DNA from: an uncultured Anaeroplasmataceae bacterium
Lineage (GTDB): Bacteria; Bacillota_I; Bacilli_A; Acholeplasmatales; Anaeroplasmataceae
NCBI GenBank assembly: GCA_947589245.1
Contig: CANQBD010000001.1
Coordinates: 36,607 to 100,606 of the forward strand
Direction: 5' to 3'
Length of the DNA: 64,000 bases
A model generated the notes under the pieces. That model did not search any database and was not told where the DNA came from. It saw only the letters and a program-made list of their open reading frames with translations. The first letter of the stretch is position 1. The number at the start of each line of letters is the position of its first letter. Shown here piece by piece: positions 45,895-55,520 of the stretch. A program made the translations under genes and the position numbers.

Positions 45895-47094
45895 ATGTCT
45901 GATAACGATTTATTTGTTTTAATTACTGTAATTGTAGTGTGTGTTGTATTAATTATTATAGTTTTAGATATTTTATTAAGAAAGTTTAAGAACAAAGGGA
46001 TTTTTCAATTAATTAAGGGAATCTTTGTTAAAGATAAAACAGAAGAACCTAATGTTAGTCAAGTTAAAGCAATGCCAACACCTCCTCTTGTAGAAGAAAC
46101 AAAATCTGAAGAAGAGCCTATTAAAGAAAAGGAAGAAGTAATGGAGGCAATAAAGGTAGAAGAACCTGTTGTTGAAGTTAAAGAGGAGGCAGAGGAAGAA
46201 ACTTTAGAATCTGTTAAGACTATCGATGATGATGTGACTGTTGAGACTGATGATGAAGATGAAGGCTTTGCTGTAATTAATAGTGCTAATGCTTTTGGTA
46301 TTGAATATGTCTATAGTTTTACGGCTAAATTGAGTTGGTCTAGTGATGATGTTAAAGAACAATATAATGAAATTATTAATGCTTTTAAAAGTTATGGTTT
46401 GAAAGTTAGTCGTTCTTGGAAAAATGATCGTATCTATTTGGGTAGAAAAACTTATGCATTGGTTTTATTTAGAGGGCGTAAGCTTTGTATTGCTTATGCG
46501 TTAAATCCTGCCACCTATGAAGAGACTAAATATCGTGGCTTAGATGTTAGTGATATTAAGCGTTTTGAAAATACCCCTTTATTAATTAAGAATACTTCTC
46601 AAAGACGTTTTGGTTATATGCTTGAATTAATTGATATCATGTTAGGTAATACTTTTCAAAAGAAGGATATTGCAAAGGAACATATTGATATTCCTTATCA
46701 AACCTTACATGAACTTTTAAAACTAAGATTAGTTAAAAAATATAATAAACAAACTGGTATGGAAATTCCAGCTAGTGTCGATGTCCAAACTGCTCAAGCT
46801 AGTTTAACTGATGATGAAGCCGAAGCTCAAGTATATGTTGAAGAAAGAAAATCACTTGGTCGTATTAAGGGAATTATCAATATTGATACTTTATCTCAAA
46901 ATTATGAAGATTTTGAGACTGTTGATCTTGAATCTTTACATGCTAAGAAGCTTATTGCTAAGAAAGTTGATTATGTTAAGGTTTTAGCTAGAGGTGCTTT
47001 AGAAAAGTCTTTAATTGTTAAGGCTGATGATTTCTCTGTTGATGCTATTAAGATGATTGTTTTAACAGGTGGACAAGTTTATAAATTAAAATAA
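45895..47094 (+). CDS. Membrane-anchored protein: N-terminal TM, acidic linker, unknown domain, C-terminal ribosomal L15-like domain
   Basis: TM LITVIVVCVVLIIIVLDIL; LGRKTYALVLFRGRKLCIAYALNPATYEETKY; C-term TVDLESLHAKKLIAKKVDYVKVLARGALEKSLIVKADDFSVDAIKMIVLTGGQV. Confidence 0.75.
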   Translation: MSDNDLFVLITVIVVCVVLIIIVLDILLRKFKNKGIFQLIKGIFVKDKTEEPNVSQVKAMPTPPLVEETKSEEEPIKEKEEVMEAIKVEEPVVEVKEEAEEETLESVKTIDDDVTVETDDEDEGFAVINSANAFGIEYVYSFTAKLSWSSDDVKEQYNEIINAFKSYGLKVSRSWKNDRIYLGRKTYALVLFRGRKLCIAYALNPATYEETKYRGLDVSDIKRFENTPLLIKNTSQRRFGYMLELIDIMLGNTFQKKDIAKEHIDIPYQTLHELLKLRLVKKYNKQTGMEIPASVDVQTAQASLTDDEAEAQVYVEERKSLGRIKGIINIDTLSQNYEDFETVDLESLHAKKLIAKKVDYVKVLARGALEKSLIVKADDFSVDAIKMIVLTGGQVYKLK

Positions 47095-47100
47095 GATTAA

Positions 47101-47142
47101 AAACCACTAGGTTATGATTGATATGATACCTAGTGGTTTTTC
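47101..47142. terminator. Terminator hairpin
   Basis: aaaccactaggt ... acctagtggttttt. Confidence 0.85.
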
Positions 47143-47294
47143 AAAATTATTAAGAAGAAGATATTAAATAATATGCGTTTTTTTTAATAAATATACCTAT
47201 TTTTAATAAAATAATTCATTTTGATGATTAAGCTAATCTAGTTATATCTTTTAAAATGATTATAATTAGTTTATAATTAAAAAGGTGACTGTTT

Positions 47295-47699
47295 ATGTGG
47301 GAAAAGAAAGAGCCAGTATTTGGCGATCAAATAAAAGTTAATCGTGGTTTTTATTCCCATCATGGAATTTATGCTTCTAATGATTGTGTAATTCATTTTG
47401 CTCCTCCAGGAAATACAGGCGTTTTAGATCCTAGTGCGGCAAGAATTATCTCAACAACCTTAGATGAATTTTTGAATGGTGGAACATTAGAAGTTAGAAC
47501 TTATACAGATGAAGAATTGAAGAAACGAAGAGCTCCTAATGAGATAGTTAATTATGCTTTAGCTCATTTGGGTGAAGGTGGTTATGATTTGGTTTCTAAT
47601 AATTGTGAGCATTTTTCTAATATGTGTGCCTTTGGTACCAAATCGAGTGATCAAGTTGAATCAGTTTTGTCCTTTCTTTTTGGAGGTGTTAAAAGATGA
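47295..47699 (+). CDS. LRAT/NlpC-P60-superfamily domain protein
   Basis: GDQIKVNRGFYSHHGIYASND, NNCEHFSNMCAFG. Confidence 0.85.
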   Translation: MWEKKEPVFGDQIKVNRGFYSHHGIYASNDCVIHFAPPGNTGVLDPSAARIISTTLDEFLNGGTLEVRTYTDEELKKRRAPNEIVNYALAHLGEGGYDLVSNNCEHFSNMCAFGTKSSDQVESVLSFLFGGVKR

Positions 47700-48580
47700 T
47701 TTTTGGGGTCGATATTGGGGGAACAACCATTAAAATTGGTTTGGTTGATAATTTAAAAATTATTGACAAGTATGAAATACCCACTAAAAAAGATAGTTTA
47801 ATTAAAGATATTTGTGAAAGCCTTAGGAACTATATGAAGGAACATAATATCGAAAAAATTGAAGGTATTGGTTTTGGGGTTCCCGGCAATGTAATCAATA
47901 ATTATATTTATAATCTTCCGAATATTGGTTTAAAAAATATTGATTTAGAAAAGGAAGTTTATAAATATTTTCCTAACGTTGTAGTTAAAGCTCAAAATGA
48001 TGCTAACGCTGCTGTTTTAGGAGAAACACTTTATCATAGGGAATATCAAAATGCTTGTATGATTACTTTGGGTACTGGCGTTGGCTGTGGTATAGTTCTA
48101 GATGGAAAGGTTTTAGAAGGTAGGCATGGTGTCGCTGGTGAGATTGGGCATATGCCTATTGCTGAAGAGTATAATTTTGCTTGCACCTGTGGTTTAAAAG
48201 GCTGTTTAGAAACTGTGGCTTCAGCTACAGGCGTGGTAAGGCTTGCTGATTTTCATAGGTCAAGCTTTAGGACAGCATTACCATATAAATTTAGTGCTAA
48301 GGATGTTTTTGATTTAGCCAAAAAAAATGATCAACTTTGTTTAGAAGTAATAGATAAGGTCAGCTATTATTTAGCTAAATGTATTGCTATTTTGGCTATA
48401 ACTGTTGATGTTGATGTTTATTATATTGGTGGTGGAGTTTCCAAAGCTGGTTCTATCTTAATTGAGGGGATTAAGAAGCATTATGCTAAGCTTTCCCATT
48501 ATGCTGTAAAGAATGTTAAGATTGAAGCTGCGTCATTATTAAATGATGCTGGTATGCTTGGGGCAGCTGGTTTAATTTAA
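47696..48580 (+). CDS. ROK family sugar kinase (glucokinase-like)
   Basis: FGVDIGGTTIKIGLVD, ITLGTGVGCGIV, EIGHMPI, CTCGLKGCLETVAS. Confidence 0.94.
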   Translation: MIFGVDIGGTTIKIGLVDNLKIIDKYEIPTKKDSLIKDICESLRNYMKEHNIEKIEGIGFGVPGNVINNYIYNLPNIGLKNIDLEKEVYKYFPNVVVKAQNDANAAVLGETLYHREYQNACMITLGTGVGCGIVLDGKVLEGRHGVAGEIGHMPIAEEYNFACTCGLKGCLETVASATGVVRLADFHRSSFRTALPYKFSAKDVFDLAKKNDQLCLEVIDKVSYYLAKCIAILAITVDVDVYYIGGGVSKAGSILIEGIKKHYAKLSHYAVKNVKIEAASLLNDAGMLGAAGLI

Positions 48581-48601
48581 ATGGTTTTGGAGGTAAGGAA
48601 A

Positions 48602-49288
48602 ATGAAGGAAGTTTGTAAAAATTATAAACCGGAAATTTTAACTTGCCCAAAGTGTGGAAGTAAATTATATTATCGTCATACTGTTTCTGATAAACTAGTT
48701 TATTTTAGTAATGGTAAAAAAATAAGGATTAAAAATTTAGGCTATAGTTGTCCTAGATGTAATGATCATATTTATTTATCTCAAACAGCTAATAAGTTAT
48801 GTTTTAAGGGTTATACCTATTCGGCTAAGCTTGTTTGTCTAGTTGCCAAATTAAAAGAACAGCATTTAAGTCGAGAGAATATTTGTGATTATTTTTTTAG
48901 TAAAAATATTTTGATATCTGATCGTAATGTTGATAATCTTTATCATAAATATATAAGTATGTACAATATTAATTATTTGGAAGAAATTTCTAAAGCCTAT
49001 GAAAAGATGCTTAAAAACTATAATCAAATCAGACTATCAATTGATTTAATTACTATAGATGATGAAATAAATATAATAGTTTACGATTATTTTACAACTG
49101 CTATTTTGGCTTTAAAGCACTTTTTGAGAAGTGATGAGGAAAACATTTATAGTTTCTTAGGCAGCTTTTTAAATTCCAATCTAAATATTACGCTTATTGC
49201 GACTATAAGAAAGGACAATTTCTTTGTACCGATGCTTAAAAGTCTTTGTCCAAATACTACCAAGTTTATTGCTTTCAGCAAATTTTAG
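48602..49288 (+). CDS. Zinc-ribbon protein with transposase-like architecture (possibly truncated)
   Basis: CPKCGS...CPRCND zinc ribbon, then helical segment and RNase-H-like RLSIDLITIDDEINIIVYDYFTTAILAL. Confidence 0.4.
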   Translation: MKEVCKNYKPEILTCPKCGSKLYYRHTVSDKLVYFSNGKKIRIKNLGYSCPRCNDHIYLSQTANKLCFKGYTYSAKLVCLVAKLKEQHLSRENICDYFFSKNILISDRNVDNLYHKYISMYNINYLEEISKAYEKMLKNYNQIRLSIDLITIDDEINIIVYDYFTTAILALKHFLRSDEENIYSFLGSFLNSNLNITLIATIRKDNFFVPMLKSLCPNTTKFIAFSKF

Positions 49289-49300
49289 AAGAGGTGTCCT

Positions 49301-50320
49301 ATGAAGTATAGTTTTAGAAATGATTATTCAGTAGCTGCTCATCCATCTGTTATAGAAAAACTAGTTAGTTTTGCAGCTGAACAAAATATTGGTTATGGTT
49401 ATGATGAGCATTCTAATCAAGCTAGAAGATTGCTTTTAGATAAAATGCAATGCAATGGTGATATTTACTTTTTAGCTGGTGGTACTCAAACTAATATGGT
49501 GGTAATTTCGCATGCTTTAAAACCATATCAGGCGGTTATTGCTTGTGATAGTGGGCATATTAATGTTCATGAAACAGGTGCAGTAGAAGGTAGTGGTCAT
49601 AAGATTATTACGGTAGCTGGTAAGGATGGTAAGATTTTAGTTTCTGATATTGAGGCTGTTATGGCCAAGCATACGGATATTCACAAGGTTGAACCTAAGC
49701 TTGTTTATATTAGTCAAACAACTGAGATTGGTACAGTTTATTCAAAGGCCGAACTTAAAAGTTTAGCTTGCACTTGTAAAAAGTATGGATTATATCTATT
49801 TTTAGATGGTGCGAGACTTGCTTCAGCTTTAGCCTGTAGTGATGCAACTTTAGCTGATATAGCTAAATATACTGATGTCTTCTATATTGGAGGAACGAAG
49901 AATGGGGCCCTTTTCGGTGAGGCTGTTGTCATTACAAATCCGGAGCTTAAAAAAGGCTTTGACTATCATATTAAAAATAAAGGAGCTTTATTAGCTAAAG
50001 GCTTTGTTTGTGCTTTAGGTTTTGAAGCTTTGTTTACTAATAATCTTTATGAAGAAATTGGTCAAAAAGAAAATGAATGTGCTTTATTTTTAAAAGAAGA
50101 ATTACTTAAATTAGGATTTAAGTTGGCTTATAATTCACCTTCTAATCAGCAGTTTATAATTATGGACCAGGCTTTAGCTAAGAGCTTAGAGGATGATTAT
50201 GGTTTTGAGGTTTTTGAAGAACTAAATGAAAAAGAGTTAATTATAAGATTAGTTACAGCTTTTGATACCAAAATAAGTGATTGTCAAAACTTTATTCGAA
50301 CTATTATGCAAAAAATTTAA
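49301..50320 (+). CDS. Low-specificity threonine aldolase / beta-eliminating lyase family
   Basis: FLAGGTQTNMVVISHAL, LFLDGARLASALA, FYIGGTKNGALFGEAVVI. Confidence 0.92.
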   Translation: MKYSFRNDYSVAAHPSVIEKLVSFAAEQNIGYGYDEHSNQARRLLLDKMQCNGDIYFLAGGTQTNMVVISHALKPYQAVIACDSGHINVHETGAVEGSGHKIITVAGKDGKILVSDIEAVMAKHTDIHKVEPKLVYISQTTEIGTVYSKAELKSLACTCKKYGLYLFLDGARLASALACSDATLADIAKYTDVFYIGGTKNGALFGEAVVITNPELKKGFDYHIKNKGALLAKGFVCALGFEALFTNNLYEEIGQKENECALFLKEELLKLGFKLAYNSPSNQQFIIMDQALAKSLEDDYGFEVFEELNEKELIIRLVTAFDTKISDCQNFIRTIMQKI

Positions 50321-50376
50321 AAAACAGGATATTTTTTGTATAATATTATTTTAAAAACACTTATTATCGAATTTTC

Positions 50377-50405
50377 TTTACAAGGCTTAGCCTTTGTGAT
50401 AAAAT
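50377..50405 (+). promoter_or_regulatory. Promoter of Lrp-family gene with inverted repeat in the spacer
   Basis: TTTACA-17-TAAAAT; aaggc-tta-gcctt between the hexamers. Confidence 0.5.
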
Positions 50406-50441
50406 TTATTAGGAGAATTTTAGAAAGGGGTTAAGATTAAA

Positions 50442-50912
50442 ATGAATGTAGTAGAATTAGATAGCTATGATAAGAAAATTGTTGAATTATTACAAGAAGA
50501 TTCTTCGATTAGTAATATTGAATTATCCAAAAAAATAGGGCTTGCCCCATCATCTTGCTTACTTAGAGTAAAAAATTTAAAAGAACAAAAGATAATTAAG
50601 CAATTTACAGCCGTTGTTGATGAAAAACTTTTAGGCTTTGATGTTACTTGTTTTGCAAAGGTTTATATGCAACCACTTAATCGGGAAACATCATCTAATT
50701 TTATTGCGGCTGCAAAAGAGATACCTGAAATTGTTGAATGCTATACAATTACAGGTGATGCTGCTTTCTTATTAAAGATTGTAGCTAAGAGCTTTGAATA
50801 TTATCGTGATTTTGTTTTTGATAAATTATTAAATGTTCCATATGTTAGTAATATTGATACATCTATCGTTGTTGGAGCAGAAAAAAAGACTAATGTAATT
50901 CCATTAGATTAA
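50442..50912 (+). CDS. Lrp/AsnC family transcriptional regulator
   Basis: DSYDKKIVELLQEDSSISNIELSKKIGLAPSSCLLRVKNLKEQKII HTH plus RAM domain. Confidence 0.93.
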   Translation: MNVVELDSYDKKIVELLQEDSSISNIELSKKIGLAPSSCLLRVKNLKEQKIIKQFTAVVDEKLLGFDVTCFAKVYMQPLNRETSSNFIAAAKEIPEIVECYTITGDAAFLLKIVAKSFEYYRDFVFDKLLNVPYVSNIDTSIVVGAEKKTNVIPLD

Positions 50913-50923
50913 ATTTTACTTTA

Positions 50924-50945
50924 AGAGCCATATAGGCTCTTTTTT
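50924..50945 (+). terminator. Rho-independent terminator
   Basis: agagcc-atata-ggctct-ttttt. Confidence 0.8.
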
Positions 50946-50964
50946 GTTGTGTTAAGGAGAAAAT

Positions 50965-52776
50965 ATGAAAGGTATAAAAAAAATATGGCAGTGGAGTAAA
51001 AAGTATTTTTGGCTGATTGTTTTCATTGTTGTGTTATGTACAATTTTACAATGGTTATATGCTTATTTACCACTTTTTGTGCAATATGCTTTTGAAAGAT
51101 TAGGCCAAACTAGTGAACAAAAAACTGATTTGCCAGTTTTTTTACTTAACTGGTATAACGGAATAGGTGACACCTTGACTTGCTTATTAGTGGTTGGTCT
51201 TTCAATGATTTGCCTCCAATTTGTAAGGTCAATTATGCGCTTTACTGCCAACTATTATGAAGGGGCGCTTGCCCAGTATATAGGTCATGATATGCGACTT
51301 AAGATCTATGATCATGTTATGGATTTATCCTATAGCTATCACAATCATTCGGATATTGGTGATTTAATTCAACGTTCCACATCAGATGTTGATCAAACCT
51401 CAGTTTTTGTTTCAAGTCAAATACCTGGTTTAATTGATATCTTTGTTACGGTTTCAATTGGTGCGTATCGTGTTTATCAAATATCACCAATTTTAATGGC
51501 AATTAGTTTAATATGTGTACCAATTACAGGCTTATCATCTATTATTTATTTTAGATATTGTAATAAAGCTTTTGCTCGGATTGAAAAATCAGAAAGTAAG
51601 ATGACAACAATTATTCAAGAAAATGTCAATGCTGCTAGAGTTGTTAGAGCTTTTGCTAATGAAAAATACGAATTTGAAAAAATGGATAAAGCTAATCAGG
51701 ATTATACTAAAAAGAATGGCAAGTTTAATACTGTGATGGCTATGTTCTGGGGTTCAAGTGATTTCTTAGTCTTTTTACAATATGCTTTAATCGTTTGTGT
51801 GGGTATTTATCTAGCCAAGGATAATATTATTGGTCCAGCAGATATTGTAGCTGCTTTATTATTGATGGGGATGGTTATTTGGCCAATGCGTGGTTTAGGT
51901 CGGATTATTGCTTCCTTTGGTAAAGCGACTGTGGCGGCCAATCGTATTGATGAAGTTTTAAGTTTAAAGAGTGAGTATGAAGTAAATGGTACTTTAACTC
52001 CTGCAATAAAGGGCAATATTGAATTTAAAAATGTTTCATTTAAATTTGATGATGATGATAAACATCTTTTAAATGATGTTTCATTTACCATTAAAGCCGG
52101 CGAAACGATTGCGATTGTTGGTAAGACAGGTAGTGGTAAATCAACAATTTGCAATTTATTAACTAGAATGCTTGAAATTGATGCTGGTGAAATCATTATT
52201 GATGGTGTTTCTATAAAAGATATTGAGAAGCATTATTTACGTAAAAATATTAAAATGGTTTTACAAGACCCATTTTTATTTTCAAAAACAGTCTATGATA
52301 ACATAGCCATTTGTGATGATAATTTACCACGAGAAAAGGTTTATGATGCGGCTGAGACTGCGGCTATTCATCAAGAGGTTTTAAAGTTTGAAAAAGGTTA
52401 TAAAACAATCGTTGGTGAAAAAGGTACAACCTTATCTGGTGGTCAAAAACAGCGAGTAGCGATTGCTAGAATGCTTACTTCTGATAGTAATGTAATTATT
52501 TTTGATGACTCTTTATCTGCCTTAGATACTAAGACGGATTTAATGATTCGTAAGGCTTTGAAGAATAAGAGTCAAGAAAAAACAATGATTATTATTACTC
52601 ATCGTTCAACTACGGCTAAAGAAGCCGATAAGATTATTGTTTTAGATAAGGGCAAGATAGCTCAGATTGGTACTCATGAAGAATTAGTTGTTCAAGAAGG
52701 TTTATATAAGGAGCTTTGGGGTATTCAAGGCGAACTTGAAAAAGAATTTAATGCAATAATGAAGGAGGGAAAATAA
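50965..52776 (+). CDS. ABC exporter subunit (TM + ATPase)
   Basis: VGKTGSGKSTICNLL, LSGGQKQRVAIARML, IIFDDSLSALD. Confidence 0.94.
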   Translation: MKGIKKIWQWSKKYFWLIVFIVVLCTILQWLYAYLPLFVQYAFERLGQTSEQKTDLPVFLLNWYNGIGDTLTCLLVVGLSMICLQFVRSIMRFTANYYEGALAQYIGHDMRLKIYDHVMDLSYSYHNHSDIGDLIQRSTSDVDQTSVFVSSQIPGLIDIFVTVSIGAYRVYQISPILMAISLICVPITGLSSIIYFRYCNKAFARIEKSESKMTTIIQENVNAARVVRAFANEKYEFEKMDKANQDYTKKNGKFNTVMAMFWGSSDFLVFLQYALIVCVGIYLAKDNIIGPADIVAALLLMGMVIWPMRGLGRIIASFGKATVAANRIDEVLSLKSEYEVNGTLTPAIKGNIEFKNVSFKFDDDDKHLLNDVSFTIKAGETIAIVGKTGSGKSTICNLLTRMLEIDAGEIIIDGVSIKDIEKHYLRKNIKMVLQDPFLFSKTVYDNIAICDDNLPREKVYDAAETAAIHQEVLKFEKGYKTIVGEKGTTLSGGQKQRVAIARMLTSDSNVIIFDDSLSALDTKTDLMIRKALKNKSQEKTMIIITHRSTTAKEADKIIVLDKGKIAQIGTHEELVVQEGLYKELWGIQGELEKEFNAIMKEGK

Positions 52777-52777
52777 T

Positions 52778-54649
52778 ATGGCTTATGATGCTGATGAAGA
52801 AGAATTAAATGATTTAGATTATCATTCTCATGCGAAGGGACCGTGGAAAAAGATTATTAAAACTGTCTTTAAGCATAAGGGCTATGCGATAGGACTATTA
52901 GTTAGTGTTTTAGTATTAGCTAGCTTAGATGTTGGATATCCTCTTATTAATTCCTATGCTATTTCCCATTATTTTCAATCTAATGATCCGGCTCGTTTTG
53001 ATAACATTTGGGTGATTATTGTTGCTTATATTTCAGTAAGTATAGCTTATGGTATTTGTGTATTTTCCTTTTTGTTTTTTGCTGGCAAGGTTGAAATAAA
53101 AACCTCTTATGAATTAAGAAAAGAAGCCTATTTGAATTTACAAAAGCTTCCTTTTAGTTATTTTGATCGAACAGCTCAAGGCTGGATAATGGCAAGAGTA
53201 ACATCTGATGCTCGTAAATTAAGTGAAATTATTTCTTGGGGCTGTGTGGATTTACTTTGGGGTTTACTTTCAATGTTTGGTATTTTAGGTGTTTTATTGG
53301 TTGTTAATATTAAGCTTGCCATCATTATTTTAATTTTATTACCACTAATGGTTTTTCTAACTTTCTTTATTAGAAAAAAGATACTTGCTAGCTATCGTGA
53401 TGCTCGTAAATATAATTCTTTAATTACAGCGGCTTATAATGAAGGTTTTATGGGAGCAAAGGCTAGTAAGAGTTTAGTTATTGAAAAGAAAAATTCAGCT
53501 GAATTTCATAGTAAAGCTTTAGATTATAAAAAGGCTTCGCTAAGAGCTGTCTTTTTCTCAGCTCTTTTTGGTCCAATAACCTTTATTGTTTGTTATGCTG
53601 GAGTTGGTACTACTCTTTATGTTGGTGGTCGAATGGTTCTTATGGGAACTTTAACTGTTACAACTTTATATTTGTTTGTCGATTACACTATTAAGTTTTT
53701 TGATCCGATTATGGCAGTATCTAGAGTTATTGGTGATTTTCAACAGGCTCAAGCTTCTGCTGAAAGAATTATTACTTTAATAGAAGAACAACCTGAAATT
53801 GTTGATCGACCTGATGTTATTGCCAAATATGGTACAATCTTTGAACCTAAATATGAAAACTTTGAACCTTTAATTGGCGAAATTGAATTTAAAGATGTGA
53901 CTTTTAAATACAATATTGGTGAAACTGTTTTAAAGAATTTCAATTTACATATTCCGGCTGGTTCGAGTGTGGCTTTAGTTGGACATACTGGTAGTGGTAA
54001 ATCAACAATAGTTAATTTGATTTGTCGTTTCTATGAACCAACAAGCGGTGATATTTTAATTGATGGTCATAGCTATAAGGATCGAAGTATTACTTGGCTT
54101 CATTCTAATATTGGTTATGTGTTACAAAGCCCACAATTATTTAGTGGTACAATTATTGATAATGTTCGCTATGGTAATTTAGAAGCAACTGATGAACAGG
54201 TGATCGAAGCTTTAAAGACTGTGGCTGCTGATGAATTTATTTCTAAACTAGATTTAGGTTATAATTCGTTAGTTGGTGAAGGTGGTTCTAAATTATCTGT
54301 GGGTGAAAGACAATTAATAAGCTTTGCTAGAGCAATTGTTGCTAATCCCAAAATTTTAGTCCTTGATGAAGCAACATCTTCAATTGATACAAAGACTGAA
54401 ACCTTAATTCAAAAGGCTGTTGAAATAGTTATGAAGGGTCGAACAACGTTTATGATTGCCCATCGTTTGTCAACTGTTGTTAATGCAGACATCATTTTAG
54501 TGATGAAGGATGGTGAGGTTGTGGAAAGTGGTAAGCACCATGAACTATTAGCCAAAAAGGGTTATTATTTTGAACTTTATCGTAATCAATTTACAGAAGA
54601 GGCAGTTAAGCGTATTTTAGATAAAGAAACATTAGCTAATCCTATTTAG
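52778..54649 (+). CDS. ABC exporter subunit (TM + ATPase), heterodimer partner
   Basis: VGHTGSGKSTIVNLI, LSVGERQLISFARAI, LVLDEATSSIDT. Confidence 0.94.
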   Translation: MAYDADEEELNDLDYHSHAKGPWKKIIKTVFKHKGYAIGLLVSVLVLASLDVGYPLINSYAISHYFQSNDPARFDNIWVIIVAYISVSIAYGICVFSFLFFAGKVEIKTSYELRKEAYLNLQKLPFSYFDRTAQGWIMARVTSDARKLSEIISWGCVDLLWGLLSMFGILGVLLVVNIKLAIIILILLPLMVFLTFFIRKKILASYRDARKYNSLITAAYNEGFMGAKASKSLVIEKKNSAEFHSKALDYKKASLRAVFFSALFGPITFIVCYAGVGTTLYVGGRMVLMGTLTVTTLYLFVDYTIKFFDPIMAVSRVIGDFQQAQASAERIITLIEEQPEIVDRPDVIAKYGTIFEPKYENFEPLIGEIEFKDVTFKYNIGETVLKNFNLHIPAGSSVALVGHTGSGKSTIVNLICRFYEPTSGDILIDGHSYKDRSITWLHSNIGYVLQSPQLFSGTIIDNVRYGNLEATDEQVIEALKTVAADEFISKLDLGYNSLVGEGGSKLSVGERQLISFARAIVANPKILVLDEATSSIDTKTETLIQKAVEIVMKGRTTFMIAHRLSTVVNADIILVMKDGEVVESGKHHELLAKKGYYFELYRNQFTEEAVKRILDKETLANPI

Positions 54650-54662
54650 GATTGGCTTTTTG
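54634..54662 (+). terminator. Terminator overlapping the ABC gene stop
   Basis: gctaatcct-attt-aggattggc-ttttt. Confidence 0.7.
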
Positions 54663-54802
54663 TTTATAAAGAGCTTATTTTCAGTGATAATTATTGATAT
54701 TTTTACCATTTTGAATTAAAATAAAATTTAGGGATATTTTTATTTGAAAGCTTATTTTTAAAATTATATTAATTGCATTGTTATGGAAGGAGGCTAGATA
54801 TT

Positions 54803-55519
54803 ATGAATAAAAATATTTATAACTTAATAATTTCTAGTCTTTCAGTAATAATGGCTTTAATTGTTTTAATCGTTTTATCTTTTGCTTGGTATATTGCCAA
54901 TTATGATATTAATATTGGAGAAATGAAATTACAAACTTCTGGTGATGGTTATTCAGTTGAGATTAAATACTATGAAGCTAATTTGACTAATAGTGTTGTT
55001 ACCTACACTAAAGAAGATGAATATAAGGCACCAGCCACAATGCCCCTATATGATCCCCTTTTAAGTGTGAATGAAAATAATTGTTTAGTTGTTGAACTAA
55101 TTTTAAAGGCCGAAGAAGTGGCTAAAAACTTAGAATTAGATATAACTTGTGAAACTGATACTTATTCAACTGCTTATCCAACCTCTAATATTTCTAATTT
55201 TTGTAGTAATATTGTAGATTTTTGCGATCTAACTGATCCTACAACAAGTGGTAATACATATACTCATAATTTAGGTACCGAAAAGCATAGTTTTATTCAA
55301 TTTGCTGAAGATGGTGTTACCCCTAAAGCTGATAAAACAACTAAATTCAGTTATAATCTTACTGCTGATTTAGTAGAAAAAAATTATTATTTTGTTATTT
55401 CTTATAATGATGCCTCTTTAAATTATTTTTATAGTCAAAATCTTGATCGAGCTGCTGCGGGATTTGATGCTTTAATATTTAAAAATGACATCAGCTTCCT
55501 CTTAAAGGAGGCTAGATAA
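54803..55519 (+). CDS. Secreted/membrane-anchored protein with AWY motif after N-terminal TM
   Basis: TM LIVLIVLSFAWYIANYDINIGEMKLQTSG; unknown beta-rich domain; RBS ggaggc upstream. Confidence 0.7.
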   Translation: MNKNIYNLIISSLSVIMALIVLIVLSFAWYIANYDINIGEMKLQTSGDGYSVEIKYYEANLTNSVVTYTKEDEYKAPATMPLYDPLLSVNENNCLVVELILKAEEVAKNLELDITCETDTYSTAYPTSNISNFCSNIVDFCDLTDPTTSGNTYTHNLGTEKHSFIQFAEDGVTPKADKTTKFSYNLTADLVEKNYYFVISYNDASLNYFYSQNLDRAAAGFDALIFKNDISFLLKEAR

Positions 55520-55520
55520 T

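Noticed and set aside
51807-52196. 129-aa antisense ORF in the ABC transporter gene
   Set aside because: Opposite a conserved ATPase domain; no independent support.
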